A stretch of DNA of 64,000 nt from Neobacillus massiliamazoniensis (GCF_001048695.1 NZ_CVRB01000001.1:1488001-1552000), one strand, 5' to 3'; positions 6,242-14,780 are shown, numbered from the stretch's first letter. A program made the numbers and translations. The notes: a model not told the origin generated them from the letters alone.

Positions 6242-8152
6242 TTAATGTCCTTTTTTGATAAAGGTAATATAGTTATTCCCGTCTCTTTCTGTCTTTAAAA
6301 GAGTGTTATGATTTTTTTCGCACCACGATGTAATATCTTTTACAAAATTACAATCAGTCGTATTAATTTGTAAAATAGCGCCTTCTTCTAGTTGCTTCAT
6401 ATTTTTATGAACGGCCATAATCGGACCTGGGCAGGTTAACCCAGTTGCATCTATTTGAATAGATGGTTTGATTTCCTCATGAGAAGACTGAACTGCTTTT
6501 TTGGCTTGATTAAAGACAGAAGAATACGTTTTCCATCCCCCGTCTAAATTTTTAACATGGTAGCCATTATCTGAAAGGATTCTAGCTGCCAAGTATCCTC
6601 TCAAACCAACCTGGCACGATACATAAATGGTTTGGTCTTGAGGAATTTCTGCAAGTCGCCCGCGAATTTCTCCAAGAGGGATATTGATCGAACCTTTGAT
6701 ATAGCCCATTTCCCTTTCGATTGGTTCCCGAACATCAATTAACAGTCCGCCATTTTCAACAATTTCATCAATCTCGTACCATTGAACAGTCTCTGAGTCT
6801 CCACTTAATATATTTGAAGCCACATATCCAGCCATATTAACAGGGTCTTTTGCTGAAGAATATGGTGGTGCATAGGAAAGTTCAACTTCAGTTAAATCAA
6901 ATACGGACAGATTTCCTTTAATGGCTGTTGCAATTACATCGATTCGTTTATCCACTCCGTCCATCCCAACAGCCTGTGCTCCTAAAATTTCACCTGTAAC
7001 TGGTTCGAATAGTAGCTTTAAGGCGATTGGTGTTGCACCAGGATAATAGCCGGCATGGGAGATGGGGTGGATGTGAACCACTTCATACTCTCTATTTAAC
7101 TGCTTCAGACGTTTTTCATTATTCCCTGTCGTAGCGACCGTTAAATCAAATATCTTAGCAATTGAAGTTCCTAAAGTTCCTTTATAGGCTTCATTCTTAC
7201 CATAAATATTGTTTGCAACTATTCTTCCTTGACGGTTGGCAGGTCCTGCTAATGGAATCATTGCCGCATTCCCATTAATATAATCTGTTACTTCAATCGC
7301 ATCACCGATTGCATAAATATTTTCATCATTGGTTTGCAGGTATTGATTTACTTGAATGCCACCACGCTCGCCAACATGTAAACCAGCCTGTACCGCTAAT
7401 TTGTTTTCCGGGCGGACGCCAATTGCTAAAATAATCATGTCAGTAGAAATTTGTGTTCCACTGGTAAGTTCAAGAGTACTTCCGTTATTTTTAAAGGAAA
7501 CAACCCCATCTTCTAAAATAAGGTCTACACCTTTCTCCATTAAATGACCATGAACGATTGAAGCCATTTCATAATCTAACGGTGCCATTACTTGATTGCC
7601 CATTTCCACTACTGTAACGTGTACACCACGATTCGCTAGATTTTCAGCCATTTCTAGACCGATAAATCCACCGCCGACTACCACTGCTCCTTGAGGTTTA
7701 TGGGTGTCTACAAAGTGTTTGATTTTATCTGTATCAGGAATATTGCGAAGAGTAAACAAATGGTTTGCTTCAGATATTCCGTCGATATTTGGGACAATCG
7801 GCTTTGCCCCTGGTGAAAGAATTAAGGTATCATAGCTTTCTTCATAGCTTTCACCTGTTTGTATGTTTTTCACCACTACAGTCTTTTGGTCCCGATTTAT
7901 TTCGGTAACCTCGCTTAAAGTCCGAATATCGAGGTTAAACTTTTTGCTCATTCCCTCAACAGTTTGAACTAACAGCTTCTGACGATCCTTGATGGTTTCA
8001 CCTATATAATATGGAAGCCCGCAATTGGCAAATGAAATGTGTTCTCCACGTTCAAAAAGAATAATCGTTGATTGTTCATCTAATCTTCTTAGCCTTGCTG
8101 CAGCAGTTGCCCCGCCAGCTACGCCACCAACGATGATGATTTTTTTTGACAT
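6242..8152 (-). CDS. CoA-disulfide reductase-rhodanese-TusA fusion
   Basis: A 636-residue three-domain flavoprotein. Residues 1 to about 450 form a pyridine-nucleotide disulfide oxidoreductase: N-terminal FAD motif IIIVGGVAGGATAA, single active Cys44 in SFANCGLPYYIGE, NAD motif AVVVGGGFIGLEMAENLA, and FAD motif IYAIGDAIE. This is the CoA-disulfide/persulfide reductase class. A rhodanese follows (VSCQVGLRGY, near 520), then TusA (DATGLTCPGPIMA, near 580). It should reduce CoA- or thiol-bound persulfide with NAD(P)H and pass sulfane sulfur between its own domains. Ribosome binding site AAGGAGG. A CstR operator lies 25 bases upstream, linking it to the plus-strand cluster although it is transcribed the other way. 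Confidence 0.92.
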   Translation of the reverse strand: MSKKIIIVGGVAGGATAAARLRRLDEQSTIILFERGEHISFANCGLPYYIGETIKDRQKLLVQTVEGMSKKFNLDIRTLSEVTEINRDQKTVVVKNIQTGESYEESYDTLILSPGAKPIVPNIDGISEANHLFTLRNIPDTDKIKHFVDTHKPQGAVVVGGGFIGLEMAENLANRGVHVTVVEMGNQVMAPLDYEMASIVHGHLMEKGVDLILEDGVVSFKNNGSTLELTSGTQISTDMIILAIGVRPENKLAVQAGLHVGERGGIQVNQYLQTNDENIYAIGDAIEVTDYINGNAAMIPLAGPANRQGRIVANNIYGKNEAYKGTLGTSIAKIFDLTVATTGNNEKRLKQLNREYEVVHIHPISHAGYYPGATPIALKLLFEPVTGEILGAQAVGMDGVDKRIDVIATAIKGNLSVFDLTEVELSYAPPYSSAKDPVNMAGYVASNILSGDSETVQWYEIDEIVENGGLLIDVREPIEREMGYIKGSINIPLGEIRGRLAEIPQDQTIYVSCQVGLRGYLAARILSDNGYHVKNLDGGWKTYSSVFNQAKKAVQSSHEEIKPSIQIDATGLTCPGPIMAVHKNMKQLEEGAILQINTTDCNFVKDITSWCEKNHNTLLKTERDGNNYITFIKKGH

Positions 8153-8176
8153 TTCTCTTCCTCCTTAAAAAATAAT

Positions 8177-8221
8177 ATACCCGTACAGGTATATATTAAA
8201 GTTTATATCAAAGATTTACAA
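8177..8221 (-). promoter_or_regulatory. Promoter with CstR-type operator 4
   Basis: On the minus strand TTGTAA (8216-8221), a 17-base spacer and TAATAT (8193-8198) form a sigma-A-like promoter. The palindrome ATACCCGTACAGGTAT (8177-8192) follows the -10 directly. This is the same geometry as operator 2 and places the reductase fusion in the CstR regulon. Confidence 0.85.
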
Positions 8222-8383
8222 TGATTAATATCACAAAAAGTTAAATACGCAAGGGGGTATCCGAAAAAGTGTAACAAAAATTCCACTAGACAAGATAGGA
8301 GGCATTCGTCCAACTAAGAAAAAACATTGAAAAAACCGGGAAATAGCATAATTTTTAGTCGTATCCAGAATTAATTGTTAGAA

Positions 8384-8546
8384 GGGTCATTATTATTTCG
8401 AATAATACCCGAAACGAGGGAAGAAGAGTAGGCAGGGTCACTATTATTTCAAATAGTGCCAGATATAAGCCAAAAAAAGCCGATTGGGGCACTATACATA
8501 AAAATAGTGACCGAGATCAGCTAAAAGAGCCGATTCCGGTCACTAT
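8384..8546. repeat. Intergenic array A: four hairpin units at about 51-bp spacing
   Basis: Four copies of a GGGTCACTATT...AATAGTGCC motif start at 8384, 8435, 8487 and 8537 (steps 51, 52, 50). The first three are imperfect palindromes; the fourth is a left half. Sequence between units is partly conserved (AAAAAAGCCGATT before unit 3, AAAAGAGCCGATT before unit 4). It occupies the 464-bp gap between the reductase and ABC genes; 8222-8383 shows nothing else. Confidence 0.8.
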
Positions 8547-8567
8547 TCTTGTGTATTTTAATTTTTC

Positions 8568-8612
8568 GACTTTGAGAATTGTCCAGCTTTAGTAGCACAG
8601 TGCTTTTCACTG
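8568..8612. repeat. Short copy of the GAGAATTGTCCAGCT repeat family
   Basis: CGACTTTGAGAATTGTCCAGCTT is followed by a small hairpin (ACAGTG/CACTGT). The same GAGAATTGTCCAGCT head occurs near 29940, 49130, 59075 (reverse) and 63410. Confidence 0.75.
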
Positions 8613-8616
8613 TAAC

Positions 8617-9915
8617 TTATTCCATGGTTGCTGCTATTTCATTTTCTAAGTATAGCACCTCTGCTTTTTCATCATAGGAAATGAGTTCAGCGTATCTTCC
8701 CCAGTCAATTAAGATATCTAATTGATGCTCCGCTTCTTCAGGGCCAAAATGCTTTTCGAGAATTTCAATGAAAAATTCCCGTTCCATTTTATGATTCGAT
8801 TTGGAATGCAATACCCATACGATTTTTTCCATAATCGGAACATTCTTAGTTAATTGCTCTTTAAATAAGATTTTCCGTTCGAGTACACTGGCCTCGGCAA
8901 ATTGATGTCCAAGAACTGTCAGATCTATATCACCTTGTAGAATGGTGGCGAACCCAAGCAGCTGTGCTGCCTCGACAATTGGCAGGAAGTCATCTAAATC
9001 CAAGCTTAATTGATCGGCTAGTTTGTATAAGTCCACTTTTTCTCCAAGATCCTCGACCAATTCAATGAAGCCTGTGAGAGCCCCTGCTGGTACCTCTTGA
9101 ATTTTTTCAAGCTTCTTCTTAGACACTTCAGCAACATCCACAGACGGTACTTCCCGTTTTGTTAAAATAGAATAAATCCGATCAACGAGCGAAGTAAATT
9201 GAGGATGCTGTTTATCCCGCCAATGTGGCATCGTAATCTTGATATCCGTAATAACCCGTGCCGGGTCCCGTGATAAAACGATGGCGCGATCGGACATATA
9301 GACTGCTTCCTCAATACTATGGGTAACCATAATAATGCTTTTGGTAGGAATTTTTTTCTCCGTCCATAATTCCAGCAAATCCCGTTTTAAGTTTTCTGCC
9401 GTTAATACGTCTAGGGCCGAAAAAGGTTCATCCATAAGAAGGATATCAGGCTCCATGACGAGTGCACGCCCAATTCCCACACGCTGACGCATACCGCCTG
9501 AAAGCTCCTTCGGATAGGCGCTTTCGAAACCGTCGAGACCAATCATGTCAATGACAGCAAGTGCTTTCCGCATCTTTTCTGCCTCTCTTAACGGTTTATT
9601 TTCCAGTCCTAGTTTTACATTTTCAAGAACCGTTAGCCAAGGAAATAACGCGAATGACTGGAATACCATTCCTACGCCAGGGTTCGTGCCAACAATTTGT
9701 TCTCCATTATACAAAACTGCTCCTTGGGAAGGGGAAACGAGCCCAGCAATAATCCTTAGAAGGGTAGATTTCCCTGAACCGGATGGCCCGAGGATGGAAA
9801 TGAATTCTCCTTCTTTTATTTTGAGATTAATATCATCTAAAATAGTAACATTGCCTTTATTTGGTAAATCATATCCTTTGCGAATATCTGTTAATTCCAT
9901 TAGTGTTTTTTTCAT
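8617..9915 (-). CDS. ABC transporter ATP-binding protein with C-terminal AAA-associated domain
   Basis: 432 residues. The first 250 form a nitrate/sulfonate-type (SsuB/TauB-like) ATPase with Walker A GPSGSGKST, signature LSGGMRQRVGIGRAL and Walker B ILLMDEP. The last 150 or so match the layout of the AAA-associated C-terminal domain found on a subset of these ATPases. Start at 9915 chosen for GAGGTGAT just upstream; a GTG nine bases earlier is possible. It lies 11 bases after the double permease and belongs to the same M-box-controlled transcript. No substrate-binding protein is adjacent. The substrate is unknown; Mg2+ or another metal is suggested only by the leader. Confidence 0.85.
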   Translation of the reverse strand: MKKTLMELTDIRKGYDLPNKGNVTILDDINLKIKEGEFISILGPSGSGKSTLLRIIAGLVSPSQGAVLYNGEQIVGTNPGVGMVFQSFALFPWLTVLENVKLGLENKPLREAEKMRKALAVIDMIGLDGFESAYPKELSGGMRQRVGIGRALVMEPDILLMDEPFSALDVLTAENLKRDLLELWTEKKIPTKSIIMVTHSIEEAVYMSDRAIVLSRDPARVITDIKITMPHWRDKQHPQFTSLVDRIYSILTKREVPSVDVAEVSKKKLEKIQEVPAGALTGFIELVEDLGEKVDLYKLADQLSLDLDDFLPIVEAAQLLGFATILQGDIDLTVLGHQFAEASVLERKILFKEQLTKNVPIMEKIVWVLHSKSNHKMEREFFIEILEKHFGPEEAEHQLDILIDWGRYAELISYDEKAEVLYLENEIAATME

Positions 9916-9926
9916 GACAATCACCT

Positions 9927-11651
9927 CTAATCCAAATGATATTTCTTTTCGGCTAAATTATACAGTCTACGCCATAAGAGCCGGTTTATGATGACGACTA
10001 ATAAGCACATGACGATAATACCCCAAATAATTTCAGGCCAATTTCCTTTTGTGGTCGCTTGAGCAATATAGGAGCCCAAACCATAGGCTTGAAGAGTATT
10101 ATTTTTCCAAGATACAATTTCCGAAACAATACTAGCATTCCATGCTCCCCCACTTGCAGTGATACATCCTGTAATGAGAAAAGGAAAAACGGCTGGAAGG
10201 ATAAGTGTTCGCCAAGTTTGCCAGCGGGTTAATTTTAAAATCGAACTTGCCTCTTTAAGATCCGATGGTATGGTCATCGCACCGGCAATGACGTTAAAAA
10301 GCACATACCATTGGGTGCCTAACATCATTAAAGGAATGGACCCAATCCCCATTGGTATATTCAGCTTAAGGTAAAGAATAGCGAAAATAGGGAATGCCAT
10401 GTTGGCAGGGAAAGATGATAACACTTGGACAATTGGTTGAGCAATTCGTGCCAGACGTGGATTCGTCCCAATATAAACACCAACAGGCAATGTCCAAATA
10501 ACAGCTAGGATGGTGGAAACAAACACCCTTAATGCAGTCATCAGACCTAATGAAACGACATGCAGGATTTCAGAAAAGCTTAGTTTACTAATTTCAAGAA
10601 AACCTTCAAAAATATATTTACATGAAATGGCGACCACAATTCCAACAAGCACCCATTTGACAATTTTTTTGAAGAGATTAGGAATTTGTGGAATTGTCGT
10701 CTTAATTCGTTTTTTAGAAAGAACAATCAACCAATCATGGATTTGTCTTTGAATCGTTTGATTCATGTACTGAACAAATCTTGCCCGTTTCAGGAAATTG
10801 AATACCCAAGATGTCGGAACCTCACTTGCTTCGGTCTGTTCATTTTTAAATTTTTGGCTCCATGCGATGATAGGGCGCCAAAATAATTGATCGACCAAAA
10901 CTATTAGTGTAATCATTGTTAAAATGGAATAAATAATCGCGGTCACATTTCCTTCATCAGCAGCTATGGCCATGTACGAACCGATACCGGGCAAATGGAT
11001 ATTTTGATTAAGAACACTGATGGATTCACTTGCAGCAAGAAAGAACCAGCCGCCACCAAATGACATCATGCTGTTCCATACTAAGCCGATCATTGAATAG
11101 GGTAATTCGAGCTTGAAGAAACGATTCCAACTACCTAATCGATTCATTTTTGTTGCTTCGTCCAATTCCCTTGGAATGGTTTTTAGTGAGTGGTAGAAGC
11201 TAAACGTCATATTCCAAACCTGTCCGGTAAATATAGCAAAAATTGATGCGCATTCGACACCGAGCAAACTTCCGGGAAACAAGGACATGAAGGCGAGGAC
11301 TGTAGCTGATAGAAATCCGAGTACAGGTACCGATTGCAAAATATCGATCGCCGGAATCATGAATTTTTCTGCAGTCTTAGAGTAAGCAGCGATTCGCCCA
11401 TAAATAAAAGTAAACAATAATGATGCTACAAAGGCGATGAACATTCGAAGCAGTGACCTTCCTGCATAGTAGGGAAGCCATTTTGGGTCAAGGCTTATCG
11501 TTGGCTGCTGAACTGCCGAAAAAGGTACCTGCATACCCGAGCCAAGCTTGGCTACGGCAAATAATATGGCGAATATTATAAAAATGACAATCAAATCCGC
11601 CCAGCCAAATTTATTTTTTTGTTTTCCATTTGAGAAAATATTGAGTCGCAT
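9927..11651 (-). CDS. ABC transporter permease, two fused BPD-type domains
   Basis: 574 residues with two copies of a binding-protein-dependent permease domain. The first EAA-like loop is ELDEATKMNRLGSWNRFFKLELP (about 180-200), the second DLKEASSILKLTRWQTWRTLILP (about 470-495). About 12 membrane helices in total. Ribosome binding site AAAAGGGG upstream of ATG. A fused pair makes the heterodimeric transmembrane unit on one chain, served by the next gene's ATPase. Two terminators and an M-box precede it, so expression should rise when Mg2+ is low. A riboswitch-controlled ABC importer without a binding protein is unusual. Confidence 0.88.
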   Translation of the reverse strand: MRLNIFSNGKQKNKFGWADLIVIFIIFAILFAVAKLGSGMQVPFSAVQQPTISLDPKWLPYYAGRSLLRMFIAFVASLLFTFIYGRIAAYSKTAEKFMIPAIDILQSVPVLGFLSATVLAFMSLFPGSLLGVECASIFAIFTGQVWNMTFSFYHSLKTIPRELDEATKMNRLGSWNRFFKLELPYSMIGLVWNSMMSFGGGWFFLAASESISVLNQNIHLPGIGSYMAIAADEGNVTAIIYSILTMITLIVLVDQLFWRPIIAWSQKFKNEQTEASEVPTSWVFNFLKRARFVQYMNQTIQRQIHDWLIVLSKKRIKTTIPQIPNLFKKIVKWVLVGIVVAISCKYIFEGFLEISKLSFSEILHVVSLGLMTALRVFVSTILAVIWTLPVGVYIGTNPRLARIAQPIVQVLSSFPANMAFPIFAILYLKLNIPMGIGSIPLMMLGTQWYVLFNVIAGAMTIPSDLKEASSILKLTRWQTWRTLILPAVFPFLITGCITASGGAWNASIVSEIVSWKNNTLQAYGLGSYIAQATTKGNWPEIIWGIIVMCLLVVIINRLLWRRLYNLAEKKYHLD

Positions 11652-11674
11652 AGTGAACAGCCCCTTTTAAAAGC

Positions 11675-11706
11675 AAAATAAAAACTCCTGTCAAATGAGC
11701 AGGAGT
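11675..11706 (-). terminator. Second attenuator-type terminator before the permease gene
   Basis: On the minus strand ACTCCTG (11700-11706) and CAGGAGT (11684-11690) form a stem with a nine-base loop, followed by TTTTATTTT. It lies about 25 bases before the permease start, downstream of the leader ORF, so it can stop transcription that has passed the M-box. Confidence 0.8.
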
Positions 11707-11742
11707 GGTACCATTTTCTCTATATAGGGGGATAGGGGATCA

Positions 11743-11777
11743 TTTCAGTCTAAGAAGGCTTAAAGGGCAGACTGAAA
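11743..11777 (-). promoter_or_regulatory. Hairpin overlapping the leader ORF stop codon
   Basis: TTTCAGTC and GACTGAAA form a perfect 8-bp stem whose loop contains the leader stop codon (11760-11762). A ribosome stopping there would melt this hairpin. With the terminator at 11684-11706 this resembles a translation-sensing attenuator. Confidence 0.45.
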
Positions 11778-11870
11778 ATAGACAGACCTAATCCGCAATA
11801 AAGGAATGGTAAATGTCCTACTTAGTATTAAAATAAATGAATTCCATAATCGACTGTGACTACTGTCCAT
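11760..11870 (-). CDS. 36-residue leader peptide ORF between M-box and ABC genes
   Basis: ATG at 11870 follows AAGGAGGGAAAACTGTAA, a strong ribosome binding site just after the M-box terminator. The peptide begins MDSSHSRLWNSF, has a hydrophobic stretch (FILILSRTF) and ends RSVYFQSAL. Its last codons fall in a hairpin, and a second terminator follows. Leader peptides of this kind control Mg2+ transporter genes in enterobacteria (mgtL), but no sequence similarity to those is claimed. It is followed by 108 bases without another ORF. Confidence 0.5.
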   Translation of the reverse strand: MDSSHSRLWNSFILILSRTFTIPLLRIRSVYFQSAL

Positions 11871-11899
11871 TTACAGTTTTCCCTCCTTTTTTAATAAAT

Positions 11900-12112
11900 A
11901 TAAAAAGCCCCATAGGTTGGTCCTTTGGGGCATGAGTTCATAACAAAAACACCATTCCCCCGAGTTGAGCTTTGGCACTATACAACGTAAAGGAAATCCC
12001 TTAGCCACCTTAAGAAAAGCCTTAATCCGACAATTCCTGTTCTACCCATTGGCATCTTTCGATATTTCCGGGCAGTGGCCTTTGTTTGTATAGGAGCCTC
12101 ACCTAACGAGGA
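11900..12112 (-). promoter_or_regulatory. M-box (ykoK) magnesium riboswitch with terminator
   Basis: Reading the minus strand from 12106: TTAGGTGAGGCTCCTA, then CACTGCCCGGAAATATCGAAAGATGCCAATGGGTA, then GCCAAAGCTCAACTCG near 11961. These are the conserved blocks of the M-box aptamer in the right order. A terminator follows (GCCCC/GGGGC, 11907-11931, with T-run at 11900-11906). High Mg2+ should favour termination. The target here is a leader ORF and an ABC transporter rather than mgtE or corA. Confidence 0.92.
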
Positions 12113-12132
12113 CCTATTCATTTATCATTAGA

Positions 12133-12161
12133 ATGGTATCGTTATTAATTCCGTTTGTCAA
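12133..12161 (-). promoter_or_regulatory. Sigma-A promoter of the M-box transcript
   Basis: On the minus strand TTGACA (12156-12161), 17 bases, TACCAT (12133-12138). The predicted start lies about 20 bases before the M-box. Confidence 0.75.
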
Positions 12162-12193
12162 TTATATTTTTAAAATTAATGATTAAAAAAATT

Positions 12194-12294
12194 AGAGGAT
12201 GCCCCAAAACAAAGTGTCAGACCCCGCAACATACAATATATAACTGAATTTATATATTGTATGTTGAAGTCAGACCGTTTTGGGACACCCTCTA
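12194..12294. repeat. 101-bp nested inverted-repeat element (GGGTGTCCCAAAAC-type ends)
   Basis: Outer arms AGAGGATGCCCCAAAAC (12194-12210) and GTTTTGGGACACCCTCT (12277-12293) pair with two mismatches. An inner perfect 16-bp palindrome arm, CAACATACAATATATA (12227-12242), pairs with 12251-12266. The right end abuts the stop codon of the RodA-like gene. Ends are related to those of the element at 5946 and the hairpin at 40458. On the transcript it would fold as one long hairpin. Confidence 0.75.
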
Positions 12295-13488
12295 AAGGGT
12301 ATCGACAAGATCGTTTTTCTTGGCAAACATATATTGGCGGTGGTTTTTCCCTATCGATAAGACAATTCCCATTAACATCATATTGGAAAATAAGGAGCTG
12401 CCCCCATATGTTAAAAAGGGGAGGGAAATTCCTTTAACAGGCATTAAACCAACAACCATACCAATGTTTTGAAAAATTTGGACTGTCATACTAAATGCGA
12501 TTCCAGCACATATATACGTGCCGAAATCTGTGTCCGATATATGCCCGATTCTAATAATTCGGAAGATGAGCAGAAGGAACAAAAGAATGACGAAGGAAGC
12601 AAAAAGGAATCCTCCCTCTTCAGCTACTGTTGCAAAAATAAAGTCAGTGTGCTTTTCAGGAATATAAACATTCCCCTTCATGTAGCCCTTCCCTAACATT
12701 TCACCGCTACCTACAGCCAAAAGAGATTTTGACGTTTGGTAGGCCTGATCACTGTTTTCCGACGGGTTCAACCACCCGATAATCCGCTCCTGCTGATGGG
12801 GTTTAAGTAATGGGACTAGATCTTTAAAAATAACATCAGGATTGTAAAAATATAAATAAACGAGTATTCCACCGATGATAGCAGGGACAATAACAAAAAC
12901 AGCCACCAAACTCCTTTTTAATCCCGATAAATATAGCATGCTGGCAATAGCAATAAAATAGAGGAATACCATACCGGTATCCGGCTGCTGATAAACAAAC
13001 AGTGAAGGTGGAGTGGCTACCAGGAGTATTTTCCCGATAAGCATTAAATCAGTTTTCACTGTTTTATTGACATGGATCGTATTATGTTTTGATATTATAC
13101 TTGATACGAGAATAATTAAGGCAATTTTAAAATACTCAGATGGTTGTATTGAACCTAGGACAGGGATATTAAACCATCTTTTGGCCCCAAGGATTTCCGG
13201 AGCAATCGATTTTGGCGAAAAACGCAACACTATAATTGACAAGAACAATACAATATACGCAGGCCAAGCCAGTCTTTTGATTTGATCCATATCAAGATTA
13301 GCAACCAATATTAGCAGTACAAATCCAATCGCATAGTTAATTCCTTGCTTTAATGCGAAATTCTGCGCTCCATACTCGCCTGTCTGCTGACTGCTATAAA
13401 TGAATAGTAAACTTACTATTAGAAATGCTACTAAGATCAGAATGATGGATCCATCTAATCTTTTGAGAAAATTGTTTTCTGTTTTCAT
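12292..13488 (-). CDS. FtsW/RodA/SpoVE family (SEDS) protein
   Basis: About 398 residues with ten hydrophobic helices and the SEDS hallmark GISLPFLTYGGSSLFSNMMLMG near the C-terminus. The motif AKRWFNIPVLGSIQPSEYFKIALI is also typical. SEDS proteins polymerise glycan strands from lipid II with a class B PBP partner. Start at 13488 (MKTENNFLKRLDGSI) is chosen by alignment with the paralogue at 47631; upstream in-frame Met codons have weak ribosome binding sites. No PBP gene is adjacent, so elongation, division or sporulation role cannot be assigned. The stop codon touches an inverted-repeat element. Confidence 0.85.
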   Translation of the reverse strand: MKTENNFLKRLDGSIILILVAFLIVSLLFIYSSQQTGEYGAQNFALKQGINYAIGFVLLILVANLDMDQIKRLAWPAYIVLFLSIIVLRFSPKSIAPEILGAKRWFNIPVLGSIQPSEYFKIALIILVSSIISKHNTIHVNKTVKTDLMLIGKILLVATPPSLFVYQQPDTGMVFLYFIAIASMLYLSGLKRSLVAVFVIVPAIIGGILVYLYFYNPDVIFKDLVPLLKPHQQERIIGWLNPSENSDQAYQTSKSLLAVGSGEMLGKGYMKGNVYIPEKHTDFIFATVAEEGGFLFASFVILLFLLLIFRIIRIGHISDTDFGTYICAGIAFSMTVQIFQNIGMVVGLMPVKGISLPFLTYGGSSLFSNMMLMGIVLSIGKNHRQYMFAKKNDLVDTL

Positions 13489-13611
13489 CTTCTCACCAAA
13501 CTTCATTTTATTAAACTGCAATGCTTATCATATAATATTTTCGAATTTTGGACCAGTGCCATGCTATCTTTTTTAATAGCAACTTTTTTCCAGTCGCTTT
13601 TGCGGTAAAGA

Positions 13612-13645
13612 TAAAAACAAAAAAGCTGCTGATTTTTCAGCAGCT
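13612..13645 (-). terminator. Intrinsic terminator after the CotF-like gene
   Basis: On the minus strand AGCTGCTG/CAGCAGCT (13624-13645, loop AAAAAT) is followed by TTTTTTGTTTTT. It separates the coat gene from the RodA-like gene. Confidence 0.88.
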
Positions 13646-13687
13646 GAATGATTTATTTTTTTATTAAAGGTCAAATGATCCCGTAAG

Positions 13688-14341
13688 TTAATGTTTCATA
13701 TTATTCATGTTCGTATTTGATGCTTGAGGCATCCCTTGGGCAGGTCCGTAGGCGTTCAGCATTTGATTCATATCCTGCTGGGCGAGCTGTGGCACTTGGT
13801 AATAATGATGTTTATTTTGATAGATAGAAAGCTCATATGCCATTTCAATGCAGTTTGGCACAGAATCTGCCAACACGCGGCGCACAACAGGATTTGTTGT
13901 TTCCAATGCTGCCATTGTTTTAGAGGATGCTCCGGATTTACAGGATGCCAGCATACAGCCTGAAATAAATTCATCAGATATTTCCGATAAAGTTTGCATC
14001 GGTTTTTTAGGTTGGGAAGGTTTTAACCCATACACGAAGTCATTACCTTGGTTCATTTTATAGCTTTGGGTTGGTTGGGAAGGATCTTGCCCTGTTTGGA
14101 AACATTCCACGGTAGTATTGTACTCACCCTGCATAAATTGGTATTGGCGGTCAAGAATATTCATTAATTCTTGGTCCTTCACATGTTGGCGCAGCATCAT
14201 GTACTGATTCAAAGTACCTATAGAGCCAGATAACACTTCATGTAAGTCGAATACTTCATGACCCCCATGATTCATTTGCTGCGGTACCGCCCCTGTATGC
14301 ATGTTTTGGTGCATTTGACCCTGTTGTTGGTTTTGCATCAT
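13688..14341 (-). CDS. CotF-family spore coat protein
   Basis: 217 residues rich in Gln, Met and Asn at both ends, with a central helical bundle (about 30-190) of the CotF/ferritin-like coat type: DLHEVLSGSIGTLNQYMMLRQHVKDQELMNIL and a second bundle half ending IEMAYELSIYQ. Four Cys may cross-link the coat. Ribosome binding site AAGGAGGAGATTTATA; ATGATG makes the exact start uncertain by one codon. The Gln/Met-rich tails are typical of B. subtilis coat proteins. It is transcribed alone, with its own terminator; sporulation control is inferred. Confidence 0.85.
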   Translation of the reverse strand: MMQNQQQGQMHQNMHTGAVPQQMNHGGHEVFDLHEVLSGSIGTLNQYMMLRQHVKDQELMNILDRQYQFMQGEYNTTVECFQTGQDPSQPTQSYKMNQGNDFVYGLKPSQPKKPMQTLSEISDEFISGCMLASCKSGASSKTMAALETTNPVVRRVLADSVPNCIEMAYELSIYQNKHHYYQVPQLAQQDMNQMLNAYGPAQGMPQASNTNMNNMKH

Positions 14342-14422
14342 TATAAATCTCCTCCTTGATGATAGTGGAAATTACCATTTTTATTTTGTATCAAGAAAAG
14401 AGAGTTATTCACAAAAATCAAA

Positions 14423-14755
14423 TTAAAGCTTAATCACTTCTCCTAGTTTTAGTCCTAACCATCTGATAGTTCCAATAGGCAATTCGATAACCGAGTAGGC
14501 ATTCTTGATAGGTTTTACAAATTGCCAAGGCTTAATTCCTTCTATTATTTTTACAATTCTTCCCTCTTTATTAAGGAATACAGCATCGATGGCAAAATGC
14601 ATAAAACACATATGAATAGAATTACAAGGAATAATCCATAAACCCTCTGTCATCAATGGATCTTTCCTAAACATCAGGCCCTTGAATCTGGTAAAGAATG
14701 AATCTGCTATTTTAATAGAATAAGGAATCGTCTTTATTGTTAGAGTTTGCCCCAT
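14423..14755 (-). CDS. DUF192 family protein
   Basis: 110 residues with the DUF192 layout: FTRFKGLMFRKDPLMTEGLWIIPCNSIHMCFMHFAIDAVFLNKEGRIVKI, then an ending GTIRWLGLKLGEVIKL. No signal peptide, unlike many DUF192 proteins, so probably cytosolic. Function of the family is unknown. It is divergent from the Flp/Tad pilus locus and shares its regulatory region; DUF192 genes are often found near tad genes, so a pilus-related role is possible but unproven. Confidence 0.85.
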   Translation of the reverse strand: MGQTLTIKTIPYSIKIADSFFTRFKGLMFRKDPLMTEGLWIIPCNSIHMCFMHFAIDAVFLNKEGRIVKIIEGIKPWQFVKPIKNAYSVIELPIGTIRWLGLKLGEVIKL

Positions 14756-14780
14756 TTCACTATCTCCTAACCTCTAAAAT

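Noticed and set aside
8384..8546. Regularly spaced repeats that might be a CRISPR array
   Set aside because: The units are palindromic and imperfect, links between them are partly conserved rather than unique, and there are no cas genes.
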